DNA of 64,000 nt from Cladophialophora immunda (taxonomy: Eukaryota > Ascomycota > Eurotiomycetes > Chaetothyriales > Herpotrichiellaceae): contig NW_015622546.1 in assembly GCF_000835495.1 (NCBI RefSeq), positions 3,714,955 to 3,778,954 on the forward strand, written 5' to 3'. The notes beneath the pieces were generated by a model, which was given only the letters and a program-made list of their open reading frames with translations, did no database searches and was not told the origin of the DNA. Positions 20,973 to 30,879 of this stretch are shown here, one piece after another (within the stretch, counting starts at the first letter, position 1; each line of letters starts with the position of its first letter). Made by a program: the position numbers and the translations under genes.

Positions 20973-21789
20973 CCCATCCCGTTTGCGTGGACAGTGGCCT
21001 CGAATGGGGCGGGAATGTTACAGTAGTCAATCGGACGCCACCCAGGTCTCCCCAAGTCAGATTGGCCCGCCAAGCTTCCATTGATGGCTGCTTAGATAGA
21101 AGGCCTTGCAAGGAAGTTTTGAGGAAGACAAAGTTCAGGTAGCCGTATCTGTCATTCCCTAGAGTGTCGTGAATGGTGGTGGTTGATGGTGAGAAAAAAA
21201 AAGGAAGTGATATGAAAGTGTGACGGACAAATTCAAGTGGCAGCATTAGGAGAATAATTGCTCCGCCGTAAAATTGATACGGTGGAGTAGATCACCTGCG
21301 AAACCCTTGCTGCAGCTCTGCGTGGCCAAAGTCAGTGCATCTTCGGCCTGGATCAGCATCCTGACCAGATCGTCGGTCGTCCATCAAGATATCAAAAACG
21401 TGCCTGCTGCTCACTTCCAGAAGCAGAAAGTGTTTCCCGAGCCATGATGCTCTATCCACTATTAGGAACGCAAAGGTGTCCGACACTCTTAGATTCCGTC
21501 GTCCGCGAACACTCGGTTAAAGCGCGACAGCGGATGGAACCAATCTCTGCTTAACAACATCACACGTGATGGGGCAATCCGGCTTCCTACCGACCTACCT
21601 AGTGCCTTACGTTACAAAGCTTTCGAAAGAAGATTCTATGCATCGGCAATGTGGGATGAAGGAGCAGGGTAGGCTGCTGATCTGCAGCTACAAAACCCAG
21701 ACCGTGGAACGTTCACTGACCAAAGAGCGGTACCATCTCAAGCTTGTAACCCTCAGAATTTCAGGTCAAAAGTACCACTAATCTCAGCT
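20973..21789. other. Divergent intergenic region without visible gene
   Basis: About 0.8 kb between the HET gene (minus) and the secreted-protein gene (plus). It contains an A-run near 21194 and only short overlapping frames without family resemblance. It should hold both promoters; no clear element stands out. Confidence 0.5.
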
Positions 21790-22839
21790 ATGGTGTCTAT
21801 GAAGGGAACGGCTCTGTCTCTGGCATCTGGCGCTTGCCTGGTAGCCACAGTCCTGGCGGCCAACCTGACCGTCTATCAATCCAATGTCTCTTTCGTCCCA
21901 GTCCCGCTGCCTGTACCAGGTGCCGCTGCAAACTTCGAGGCCATTATCGAGCAATTTACCACTCTAGGCCGCACCACTGTTTGGCGCTCGGTTAAAAACA
22001 TCACCTTCCAAGGTGATACTGGCGAGCCTGAGGGCATGGTGGTCATCAATGAGGAGAGATTCATCACTGCCCGTGGAGACTGGACCGTCCCTACCACTTC
22101 GTACAACGGCACCATCATAAACGGAACAGATCGCGCCGCGGGAGCCGGATATGGGCACCTTGAGGTCTACGATGGGGAGGGCAAACGAGTGGTCGACGCG
22201 ACCCTGACGCCTCCGGGGGATATTGAATACCACATTGGCGGTCTTGACTACGATGGCCAATACATCTGGGCCACTCTCGCCCAATACCGACCCAACACCA
22301 CTGCTACAATCGTCGCCGTCAATCCCCTCACGCTGGAATACCAATCATTGATCCACTACGCCGACCACCTGGGAGGCATCGTGCACGACACCAAACTCCA
22401 AAGACTCAACACGTTAAACTGGGGCTCACGGAACGCCTCGATCTGGAACCTCAACGCGACCTCCAACAATCCGTACCCGGCGTTCTCGCAGCCGTCGTCC
22501 GTCGCCCGCAACCCGTCGTTCTACGTCGACTACCAAGACTGCAAGTTCCTGGGCCACTCCAAACACTACGACTTCCGCGCCGTCATGATCTGCTCGGGCG
22601 TCGCCACCCTGGCCGGCAACATCACGATCGGGGGCCTCGCGCTCGTCGACTTCGAAACCATGATTCCGCTCTACGAGGTGCCGCTGACCATGACGTCTGT
22701 CCGGGGGACGCCCCTCACGCAGAACCCGTTTGACGTGGCGTACGTGAATGAGACGCTCAGGGTGTACTTTTTGCCCGACCAGCACAACTCGACGCTGTAC
22801 ATCTACGAGCCACTGAGGAACAGCCCGTACGAGTACTGA
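21790..22839 (+). CDS. Secreted glycoprotein, DUF6454-like beta-propeller type
   Basis: 349 residues, single exon. A signal peptide is clear (about residues 1-23, ending TVLAA before NLTVYQ). The protein has about eleven N-x-S/T sequons, so it is probably secreted and glycosylated. The body has repeated beta-strand-like segments: GYGHLEVYDGEGKRV, HIGGLDYDGQYIWATLAQYRP and HYADHLGGIVHDTK, followed by NTLNWGSRNASIWNL. These resemble bacterial and fungal DUF6454 proteins, which have no established biochemical role; that family name is from memory of the pattern and should be verified. An alternative is a SMP-30/strictosidine-synthase-like lactonase. A second ATG three codons in (21799) would give nearly the same signal peptide. 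Confidence 0.75.
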   Translation: MVSMKGTALSLASGACLVATVLAANLTVYQSNVSFVPVPLPVPGAAANFEAIIEQFTTLGRTTVWRSVKNITFQGDTGEPEGMVVINEERFITARGDWTVPTTSYNGTIINGTDRAAGAGYGHLEVYDGEGKRVVDATLTPPGDIEYHIGGLDYDGQYIWATLAQYRPNTTATIVAVNPLTLEYQSLIHYADHLGGIVHDTKLQRLNTLNWGSRNASIWNLNATSNNPYPAFSQPSSVARNPSFYVDYQDCKFLGHSKHYDFRAVMICSGVATLAGNITIGGLALVDFETMIPLYEVPLTMTSVRGTPLTQNPFDVAYVNETLRVYFLPDQHNSTLYIYEPLRNSPYEY

Positions 22840-23478
22840 GGGGACTCCGCGTAGTGGATGGACATGTGGAATAACCGTATCTGGGGTGTGATGACGACCA
22901 CAACGACAATGACGATGGACGATCAGCGACGAGGAAGTAGAGTAATGGAGGAATCTGAAGCGCGTGGCGGCCGAGGATTGAATATATCGAACGTGCCCAA
23001 AGTACGAGGTACATAGGTAGATGCAGTTACAGCTTCAATTATCCAGACGGAGTACATAGCTTTTATCCCAGTCAAGCTGCACATACATTACATGTACATA
23101 GATCATGCATGCTGGACAAAACTTGACATCTTAGACTGAACCCCCTCTAGAATAGGGCGGGTGACATAGATACATAAGTTGCTGATGCAACATGGACTGG
23201 CAATAACGTCTTAATCGTACTGAAATATCTCGAGCCTATGCACATACTAGTTGACTTCTTGAAGAACACATATCTGGTGGGTATCACATCAAAAACACAA
23301 TCTTGAGACGCCCAATGCGAGCTTGATAATTCGGGCCCGCCGTGACAATGGTGCCTGGCACCACAAAATGTCCAACCAATCACGCTAAACTCCTCGCTAG
23401 AAAACAAGAGATATTCAAACATTGTTGCCAGAGATCGGGGACGATCAGAATCAGCCATAAGATTGTTGATTGTCAGAA
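22840..23478. other. Convergent 3' region, nothing recognised
   Basis: About 640 bp between the stop codons of the secreted glycoprotein gene and the membrane-protein gene. It is AT-richer than the flanking genes and holds the nonamer ACGGAGTAC at 23047-23055. No gene is supported. Confidence 0.5.
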
Positions 23479-25356
23479 TCACATGTTTTCCGTAAATCTC
23501 CCGGCACTTCGTCCGCTGCTCCTGCTCACTCGGCTTCCGTCCTGGCTAGCCAGGCTGCGGCCGACTCCGTCTCGCAGCATCGGAGGCAGCGGAGGAGCAT
23601 CTTCAGCCATGCTTGGGGGCTGCTGGATTGGTAACCGGATAGAGCTGGCAGCGGGGCTGAGTGTCACTGGGGTTCGAGCGGGACTCGGTCGCATGATTGC
23701 AAACCCTTCAGGCCGGCTGGGCGTATTCAGAGATATCTGGCTGCTGTTAAGTACTGATGGCGCACGTGGCGTCTCTGCAAAGTCCCTGGCACTTGAGGCG
23801 GTTCCAGCAGGTGTCGACGAGTCTCCCGTCTTAGCAGGCGTGGTGATAGTCGTTGGTGATGAAGGTACCTGTGGTGGCGTTGGTGTCCCTTTCCCCCCGT
23901 AGAAGCCACGGTTGTCTTGATAGAATGAAGCCCCGGAGAGGCCTCTTTCTGGGATCCGTGGCATGTCTGAGGGTCCCACACCAGCGTCCTTTTCAAAAGC
24001 ACCAAAGTTTCCTCCATATGGGTCACCGCCGCTGCTCAGCACAGGGGCGATCTTCCGGCCCGCAATACGCTGAAACCCCCGCTCCGATTCTGGTACGCTG
24101 CTGTCCGTGGTCCCCGTGGCGGTGGTGCCGAGAGTCTGACTGCTGCGAGGTCGGAGACGTTTCAGGCCGTGAGCCACAGCTGCTGTGAGAGGCGTCGTCG
24201 AGGATCGCTGAGACATGGGGTATGCCTCGCCGCCACCGCCGCCACCGCCCGTTAGCTCGCGAGCGGCAATTTGTTCGGGAAGCTGACCTCGTGCCTTTAG
24301 TCGACGGCGATACCAGCGCAGTAGAAAAAGCATGATGACCAGCGTCAGAGCAATACCAGCCACACCTCCAACAACCCCTCCCACCACTTGCTGTTGCGTT
24401 GGCGTCAGACTGCTACCTCCGCCTCCGCCACTACCCGACCCAGCACTCGAGGTAGCTGCTGAGTCGGTTGTTGCTGTCGGAGAGCCAGCAGCACCGCCGC
24501 CCGAGCCATTAGTGAAGGAAAGAGAGGAAGTGACAAGGGACTCAGAAGGATCGGATGAAGTAAGGCTGTCAGACGATGGTGTAGGTGTTGAGGTGAGGTC
24601 GCCAAAGACAAAGGTCACCGTAGTGCTGCTGCTGCTGATCCCAGTAGTTCCTACATTCGTCCTGCTTGTGGGGTTTACATCGAAACGCGAGTCCGTGGCG
24701 ATAAGGGTTCCATTGATCACCGACAGTTCGAAGGTTGAAGTGGCTGTAACCGTGACCGTCCGTTCTCCGGTACTCGTCGTGTCAGAAGATATAGTGCCGT
24801 TTGCTGGGTTAGACGGACTCGAAATGCTTGTGGATGAGGTAATTGTTGATGTATCCCCCGATGTTATTGGAGGAGTTGTGATCGTTTGCTGTGATGAATC
24901 TGTAGCGCTCCCCTTGACGCTGGTACTGTTTGAGATTCCAGGTATAGTCAAAGAAACCGCGGTAGTTAGCGTACCGACCTCTGATAGTGAAACAACTGTA
25001 CCCGTCGTGGCTACAGTTACTTCGGTGATTTTCGAGGTACTTGTGCCGTCGTTCACATTGACTTGTACAACGCTTGCGGTAACAGTGGCATCAGGAGCTC
25101 TGGGGAGCAAATAGATTCCAGCATTTCTGCGAGGTAGCATAGGTCGCGGGGCGTGCTCATAGCTGCCGAACACATTTTGTCTTTGAAAATCCGACAAGCT
25201 GATGGTTCGAGTGGGCTGAACCTTGAGGTCTGTATCATCGCCTTGCATGCCTAGTTCGGAGGTAAAGAGCCCTTCTGTCATTCTTGAGCCTGTATCCCGC
25301 GGATTTCGTACGTCTGGATTTGTAATCTTCAATCGCTTCGCAGGCCTCTCCATCAT
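23479..25356 (-). CDS. Ser/Thr-rich single-pass membrane protein, sensor-like
   Basis: 625 residues in one open frame. Layout: a basic/polar N-terminus (MMERPAKRLKI..., about 80 residues), a Ser/Thr/Val-rich mucin-like region (about residues 90-320), a Gly-rich stretch, one transmembrane helix (VVGGVVGGVAGIALTLVIML, about 330-350) followed by RWYRRRLK, then a disordered Ser/Pro-rich tail of about 270 residues. This is the architecture of fungal cell-wall stress sensors (Mid2/Wsc group) and related orphan proteins. There is no N-terminal signal peptide and no WSC cysteine domain, so this is not a true Wsc. Either a signal-bearing first exon is missing from the model or topology relies on the internal helix. 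Function unknown. Confidence 0.7.
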   Translation of the reverse strand: MMERPAKRLKITNPDVRNPRDTGSRMTEGLFTSELGMQGDDTDLKVQPTRTISLSDFQRQNVFGSYEHAPRPMLPRRNAGIYLLPRAPDATVTASVVQVNVNDGTSTSKITEVTVATTGTVVSLSEVGTLTTAVSLTIPGISNSTSVKGSATDSSQQTITTPPITSGDTSTITSSTSISSPSNPANGTISSDTTSTGERTVTVTATSTFELSVINGTLIATDSRFDVNPTSRTNVGTTGISSSSTTVTFVFGDLTSTPTPSSDSLTSSDPSESLVTSSLSFTNGSGGGAAGSPTATTDSAATSSAGSGSGGGGGSSLTPTQQQVVGGVVGGVAGIALTLVIMLFLLRWYRRRLKARGQLPEQIAARELTGGGGGGGEAYPMSQRSSTTPLTAAVAHGLKRLRPRSSQTLGTTATGTTDSSVPESERGFQRIAGRKIAPVLSSGGDPYGGNFGAFEKDAGVGPSDMPRIPERGLSGASFYQDNRGFYGGKGTPTPPQVPSSPTTITTPAKTGDSSTPAGTASSARDFAETPRAPSVLNSSQISLNTPSRPEGFAIMRPSPARTPVTLSPAASSIRLPIQQPPSMAEDAPPLPPMLRDGVGRSLASQDGSRVSRSSGRSAGRFTENM

Positions 25357-26400
25357 GGGTATGTTTACAGCAGATGCATGAAATGCATTAAGTGGGATTC
25401 CGGCTCAAGGAGGCCCGAGGAAAGTGGTCGTTGAGAGGCACACCTGCGGTTCCCTTTCAGTCCTGAGGATTGTAGATTGCGAATAGCGATGGTATCGACG
25501 CCTGTAGTGAGGACGTCTTCAGCGAGTGCGAACGAGGTCGCGTTTAGGAGGCGTGTTGAATTCGTAGTCTGAGATGTCCAAACGAATGAATGTAATGAGC
25601 GGCAGCTGGCAAAGAGCGCAGCGAGAGCGAGAGATAGCAGACTCAGGGTATCTGTCGAAAGCGGGAGGTGTCAGAGAATGTGAGACATGGGGATGGGGAG
25701 GCGGAGAGGGTCATGCACCTCAACAAGCTATTCCATGTCGAAGACGGTATCCGGCCGATATATCCTCACAATGACGCTCCCGGTAGATTCTTTGGGAGCA
25801 TATGCGATTGAGAAGAAGCCGCCGTAACGTGGTCCGAATCGATATTGAATGAATTGTCCTTGGTTGCGTTGCGAATGGGGTGGAAGCGAGAGCAGCTCCT
25901 TTTTTCTGTGACCTGACCCTAGCTCGAGGGAGCAAACACGCACGAATTATAGTATGGTCAACGACGACTCAATAAGGGGTTGTTGATGAGCGAATGTGAG
26001 GACAGACAAACAAGACGACAGTATAATAACGAGCGAGCGATCTACTGGGCAGAGGAGAAAGAGAGTGTGTGATGCTGGGACGGTGGTGAAGCAAGGGAGA
26101 AAGGCGAGGGCAGGGGGGAACAAGCACGAGAGTGAGCTGGTGAGCTGAAGCGCAGTGTGGCAGCGAAAAGCCATGCAAGTCTCAAAAAGGTCGACGAAGT
26201 GCTCCGTAGGGTCGACGCCCCAAAGTCCGTAGTGGAGACCTTAATTGGGCCTGGATATGTGTTCCAGGCGCCTCAGCACAGCTCCCAGCCGCTCGCTGGG
26301 CTGGTATGCCTTGAAGGCCCAGTAGCCTCCCTAGCTGGGGGGGCTTAGCTGGGCTCTTAGCAAATGCCGGGGTGGGCTTAAGCGCATCGGTTCCTGCGTC
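25357..26400. other. 5' region of the membrane-protein gene, no gene seen
   Basis: About 1 kb upstream of the minus-strand membrane-protein gene. It is rich in GAGA/AGCG purine runs at 25600-26160, as is common in long fungal 5' leaders. No reading frame here resembles a known family. Confidence 0.5.
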
Positions 26401-29217
26401 TGGCGTAAACCTTAGCACTGGGGCTCTTCTAGTGGGTGCCTAGTGCCCGCCCCGGAGATGAGGAGTCCGAGCTACGGCAAATCATCAACCCACTCGTTGA
26501 AATTTGGTCATCAAAATTCCCCATCCACCACCATCCACCAGCAATCTTCTCCAGAGCAATGATATCGTCCACACGACCTCCGATCTTGCAGGGCCCTTTG
26601 TCCGAACGACGAGATCCTGTCGAATCATGCCTCTGCTCAGCTTCTGCCATCCTTGAGCTGCCCCGGCCGCCAGCTTTCATCCCAGCCTGCTCAGATTGCC
26701 CGGATGTGTTCTCTTACGAGTCCGAGTGGATGGTGACCTAGGTCCAGAGCCTCATCTCCAGTTCCCCATGTGCTTTTGATTTGCTAGTGGTATTTCTGGC
26801 CAGGATGGACCTGGTCGCCTGCTGGGCTTAATTGCGGCTACCGTTGCGCTACGCAAGGCCAGAAGATCACCCAACTTCGGGCGCATCCCGTCAACATGCT
26901 CGTTACGAATGGGGAGACTGGACACCAGCCACCTGAAACGGCATACGATTACGAGACTGTCTTTGATGGGCTCATTCTTCAGACGGGTAACTTAAGAGGC
27001 TGGAGGAATGGGCATAAACAGACACTGGTGACAGCACAAAGCTTCCTACATGCGCTAGACCTGCGACTCTGCGGTGCTGACGGGGAAACCAGCACCGACA
27101 CCTCTTGCGAGAGGAACATGCTGGATCGCTAATGTCTTTGCAAAGCTTGAAGAAGAATAGATAGTCCGAAATGTCTTTCCGGAGACTCACCGCCTGAGGC
27201 ACCAATTATAGTCACAATGTATCGTGACCTCAAGCCCATGGTATGATGCCCATGTTTCTCCGGATTGCTTCTGGCTAACCACAAAAGTCGGTCGATAGAG
27301 AGCCGTCTGCATATGTGATTCGAGTGCTGCAACAGCCACGGGGTATTCAACAATACCTGGGTCAATCTAACTTCTTCGCCGCCACTTCCGCTGCTGCTTG
27401 CTCCGCGTGGAGCTTGGCTATCAATTTCTCCATGCGAACATCGGTAATCCTCAGAGTGGCTGCTGGCTGGTGAATCACTCAGAGAGCGGAACCCCTCATC
27501 AAGCCACTTACATGGTGAGGGCGGACTTTGATTTCAGAAAGCTCTCGACGCCGAAGAGTCCGTGCTGTTGTCTGATTCAAGGTCTTTCGTCGAGTTCTGG
27601 CCATCCTCACCGTTATGCCATCACTTACCTTCTCGTCCAGTCTCGACCAAAGAGTCGGTGACCAGACCACCTCCCCTAATATCATAGGACAGATCTTATC
27701 TCCCTGATGCAGGATACTCCGAACACCCCGACTGGATTGCTGCCGACCCTCTCAGTTCAAGACTGATATCCGGTTCAAGATACCGGTCAAGCGCTCTTTG
27801 TCACCGGCGAACTGAAGGTCTCCTGTACCATCTCGGATGTGGAGACCACAAATACTGGCCCAAAGCCCTCCTCTGTCAAGACTTTCGTCCCAGCCCTCGC
27901 AACTCGGAGGAAAGGAGGTTCCATCAAGCAACTTTTGTCGCCGGATCGGCAATCCCCCTCACAAGCTCGGCTTCCTCGTGCACGGGTGTGCCGTCGAGGG
28001 TCGCTGGAATTGCGTGAGGCCCGGCGGCATTACTAGGATCTGGCGGGTGGCCTAGGATCTGAGGTATTGCTCGTATCCTTTCAGCGGACTCCGTACAGTC
28101 CAATGAACTGGTGTACAGTAGTGTCGTGCACGTAGGCAATCCGGATACTGAGACAATGCCTTGCCCACAGTGGGCCAGGATACGATGAATTGTTCTGCCC
28201 GCCATTGGACTTCTCGGTCCCCCTGCTGCCGTAACAAACAGGCTGAACAGGCTCACCAGGCGTGTTGCCCAAGCAGCATCTTCAGCCTATCACGGGATTC
28301 TTCTCTGGTAAGTCGTTTGAGTTGTTTTCTGGATGACTGCGGAGGGCCGAACATATACAGACGCCACGAGGTCGAGTGTTGTCCGTCCGCTTCATGTTGC
28401 TTGTGTAAGATAACATAAGGACCAGAATGCGATATGTTGCTCACCGGAAGATAACAACGGCGTTACTAATATAACTCTTGTCCTCATTGCCAATCAGCGC
28501 CACCGGATTTGGGTGATACATACAACCAGGACCTACAGTGTAAATCATGCGTTCGTCGAGCACTTCGATCAGCTTATGCAGACTCATTGTTCTCCGCAGT
28601 TCAGGCCCCGAAGCTGTTCTCCTCTTCCCTTGAGGCCATCAACAAAGGAAAGTTCGACCAGCGGCGCTCGTATGAGTGAGTCCCAAAAGCGTTTTACTCT
28701 TCAATTGGTTGGGAGAAAGGCCGTCGGGTCAGTCTAAGACAGAGAGGCAATGCCTCTATGCCGGTACTCGATGGCCACGTCTACGCCATATTGCATACGT
28801 GAGCTGCAGCAAATTTTCTTATTCGACACGAATATGCTGGTTGTTGGAGAAAAGGTTGTTACGGGGACAAATCCTTATTCCTCGATCCGCAGTATCATAT
28901 ACCCTAGCGCCGAACATCGAGGCAACAGAAGGAGAAGCCTGCCCCTGCTAACATCGCGTGGGGAGACAAGAGTGCCAACAAACTGCCGGGCTTCGAGCTC
29001 TGGAAGCACATACGAATGGGGGAAACTCGATCTTCTACACTCAACGCTGTGAACCTCGGGTCGATTCGCTCCGTGCGGGGATGTCGAATCCTGCTGGCGG
29101 ACGGCACTCATTTAAATTGGCATTTGCTCCTGGCGATTTCGATGGCGATATACTGTTTCTATACGGGACGGTGACAGCGAGGCACGGCCAGAGGGCTACG
29201 TGACACAGTGTGAGACC
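26401..29217. pseudogene. Gene-poor interval with fragmented coding-like blocks
   Basis: No intact gene is found in 2.8 kb, but short stretches read like protein and are bordered by splice-like signals. On the minus strand, 28080-27925 reads ERIRAIPQILGHPPDP and on through DGTPVHEEAELVRGIADP; 27860-27755 reads GLHIRDGTGDLQFAGDKERL; 27690-27540 reads MILGEVVWSPTLWSRLDEK, a GTAAGT donor, then an exon-like HGLFGVESFLKSKSALT. A third block, 27455-27367, reads RITDVRMEKLIAKLHAEQ and stops after AAKKLD. They cannot be joined into one frame without conflicts. On the plus strand, 28531-28670 is another block (separate entry). I interpret this as the remains of one or more decayed genes; an unusually intron-rich living gene is the alternative. 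Confidence 0.35.
28531..28670 (+). pseudogene. Isolated exon-like block, weakly like carboxymuconolactone decarboxylase family
   Basis: The block follows an acceptor-like CTACAG and ends at a GTGAGT donor. Read in frame it gives CKSCVRRALRSAYADSLFSA, then APKLFSSSLEAINKGKFDQR and RSYE. The pattern of an A-A-D-x-L-F segment and a ...INKGKFxxRR segment is like fungal carboxymuconolactone-decarboxylase/AhpD-type proteins. No matching exon is found on either side, so it is probably a relic. The family call is a guess. Confidence 0.25.
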
Positions 29218-30540
29218 ATGGCAGCAGCAGCCGGGGACCTATTCTCCACCATCAACCGAGCCAAGCTGGGCAAAATCGAGGCAGAGATAAATGGAGACGC
29301 TGAATTCAAGGCGTCGGCAGCCAACGTGGACAATGTCCAATTTGCAATCTGTGCTGCAGACTCTAGCGACAAGCTGCTCTTCAGCATCAAGCAGGGCAAG
29401 GTGACAGTCGAAGATGGCTCAGCTGCTGGCGGGAGGCCACAATTCAACCTCAACGCGCAATCAGAACACTGGCAGCAAGTCTTCGCAGCCGTACCCAAGC
29501 GGCCGTTTCAATCCTACTGGGGAATGCTCCGGCTGCTGGGCCAGAGCTCTGGTGTGGAGGTCACCGGCGACAAGGAAACCTTCACCAAACATGCCCGGCT
29601 GTGGAGGCTCGTGATAGACCGGATTCGAGACGCACTGCACCCTCCGCCCGCGGCATTAACAGTGGCGGAGTATACCCCGGACGATGAGCGCGACGACGAC
29701 TCCATCGTGGGCCACTACACCTGGCTCACCCTGGCGCCGGTGGGGAAGTGCAAGATCTTCTACGAGACCTCCGGGCAAGGCGAACAAGACGTCCTCTTCC
29801 TCCACACCGCCGGGGCCGACTCGCGGCAGTATCACTCGCTGATGCTCAACAGGGCGCTCCAGAGCCGATGTACCATGTACGCCTTCGACCTGCCGGGCCA
29901 CGGCCGCTCGTTCCCCGGGACGCACCAATACCCCCAGTCGTACGCGAACAGCGAGGACTTCTACATCGCGGCCATCCACCAGATGATCGCGAAGCTCAAG
30001 CTGAAACACGTCATCGTCTCCGGCGCCAGCATGGGCGGCCAGGTGTGCCTGGCGGTGGCGCTGCGAGCGCGCGAGATGGGCGTGCGCGGCGTGATCCCCT
30101 GCGAAGCATGCGACTATCTGCCCGCGCAGCAGGCGGCGGCCATCTACTCGCTGCAGGGCGACGAGGCGGTGCTCAACGCCGAGCGCGTGTGCGGCATGAT
30201 CTCGCCCACCTCGCCGGCCCTCTACAAGCGGCTGAACTGGTGGCTGTACTCGGCCCAGGCCTCGCAGATCTTCCCGGGCGACCTGAAGTTCTACTTCGAG
30301 GGCTGGGACGGCCGCGACCGCATGGCCCACATCGACACCGCCCTCTGCCCCGTGTACATGCTCACGGGCGAGTACGACTACAGCTGCTCGCCCGAGACGA
30401 GCCGGCGCACGGCCGACAAGATCCAGGGCGCCGTGTTCGAGGAGATGAAGGGCCTGGGCCATTTCCCCTTCAGCGAAGACCCCGAGCGGTTCCTGCCCTA
30501 CTTCCTCAGGGCGCTGGATCATATACAGGCGGTGCAGTAA
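29218..30540 (+). CDS. Alpha/beta hydrolase with N-terminal SCP2-like domain
   Basis: 440 residues, single exon; the ATG at 29218 follows an upstream in-frame non-ATG extension. The first 150 residues (IEAEINGDAEFKASAANVDN, then KLLFSIKQGKVTVEDG) look like a sterol-carrier-protein-2-like lipid-binding fold. Residues about 165-440 are an alpha/beta hydrolase: oxyanion HTAGADSRQYH, FDLPGHGRS, nucleophile elbow GASMGG, acid TGEYDYS, catalytic His GLGHFPFSEDP. Codon use becomes strongly GC-biased from about base 29640 onward, where the hydrolase begins. A hydrolase on a bulky hydrophobic substrate is inferred; no substrate can be named. No PTS1 is present (ends IQAVQ). Confidence 0.85.
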   Translation: MAAAAGDLFSTINRAKLGKIEAEINGDAEFKASAANVDNVQFAICAADSSDKLLFSIKQGKVTVEDGSAAGGRPQFNLNAQSEHWQQVFAAVPKRPFQSYWGMLRLLGQSSGVEVTGDKETFTKHARLWRLVIDRIRDALHPPPAALTVAEYTPDDERDDDSIVGHYTWLTLAPVGKCKIFYETSGQGEQDVLFLHTAGADSRQYHSLMLNRALQSRCTMYAFDLPGHGRSFPGTHQYPQSYANSEDFYIAAIHQMIAKLKLKHVIVSGASMGGQVCLAVALRAREMGVRGVIPCEACDYLPAQQAAAIYSLQGDEAVLNAERVCGMISPTSPALYKRLNWWLYSAQASQIFPGDLKFYFEGWDGRDRMAHIDTALCPVYMLTGEYDYSCSPETSRRTADKIQGAVFEEMKGLGHFPFSEDPERFLPYFLRALDHIQAVQ

Positions 30541-30879
30541 TGACGGCTGTGTGAGGTACTGGGAACGCTGTTTGCCTGGTAATAGATACTGGATAAGCAC
30601 CAGGCTGGATCCAATCTTGAGCATATAATATATACCGAGTACATGTCATGTCATCCAAGCCCCTTACGCATATACTCCATAAAATAGCAGGCCTCGTGCC
30701 CTTTGCCCTCCAAATATAAATACACCGTCACACGGAATCAAAAGCCCCCAATGGAAATCCTCCTGGCAGAAAAAAGCAAATGCTTGTCGTCCTGTACTCG
30801 CTTTACATGGTGAGGGTTCTGTTCTCAGTCTGTCGCCCATGTCTCTGTGCAATGATTCCGTGATAGGATAGATACACTA
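30541..30879. other. Short convergent 3' interval
   Basis: 339 bp between the hydrolase stop and the last exon of the minus-strand carrier. It is AT-rich, with tandem ATATAATATATA-like sequence near 30625. No gene. Confidence 0.5.

Noticed and set aside
26401..29217. Idea that this interval is a RIP-degraded transposon
   Set aside because: No strong AT skew, no terminal repeats and no reverse transcriptase or transposase motif; coding-like blocks look like ordinary gene remains.
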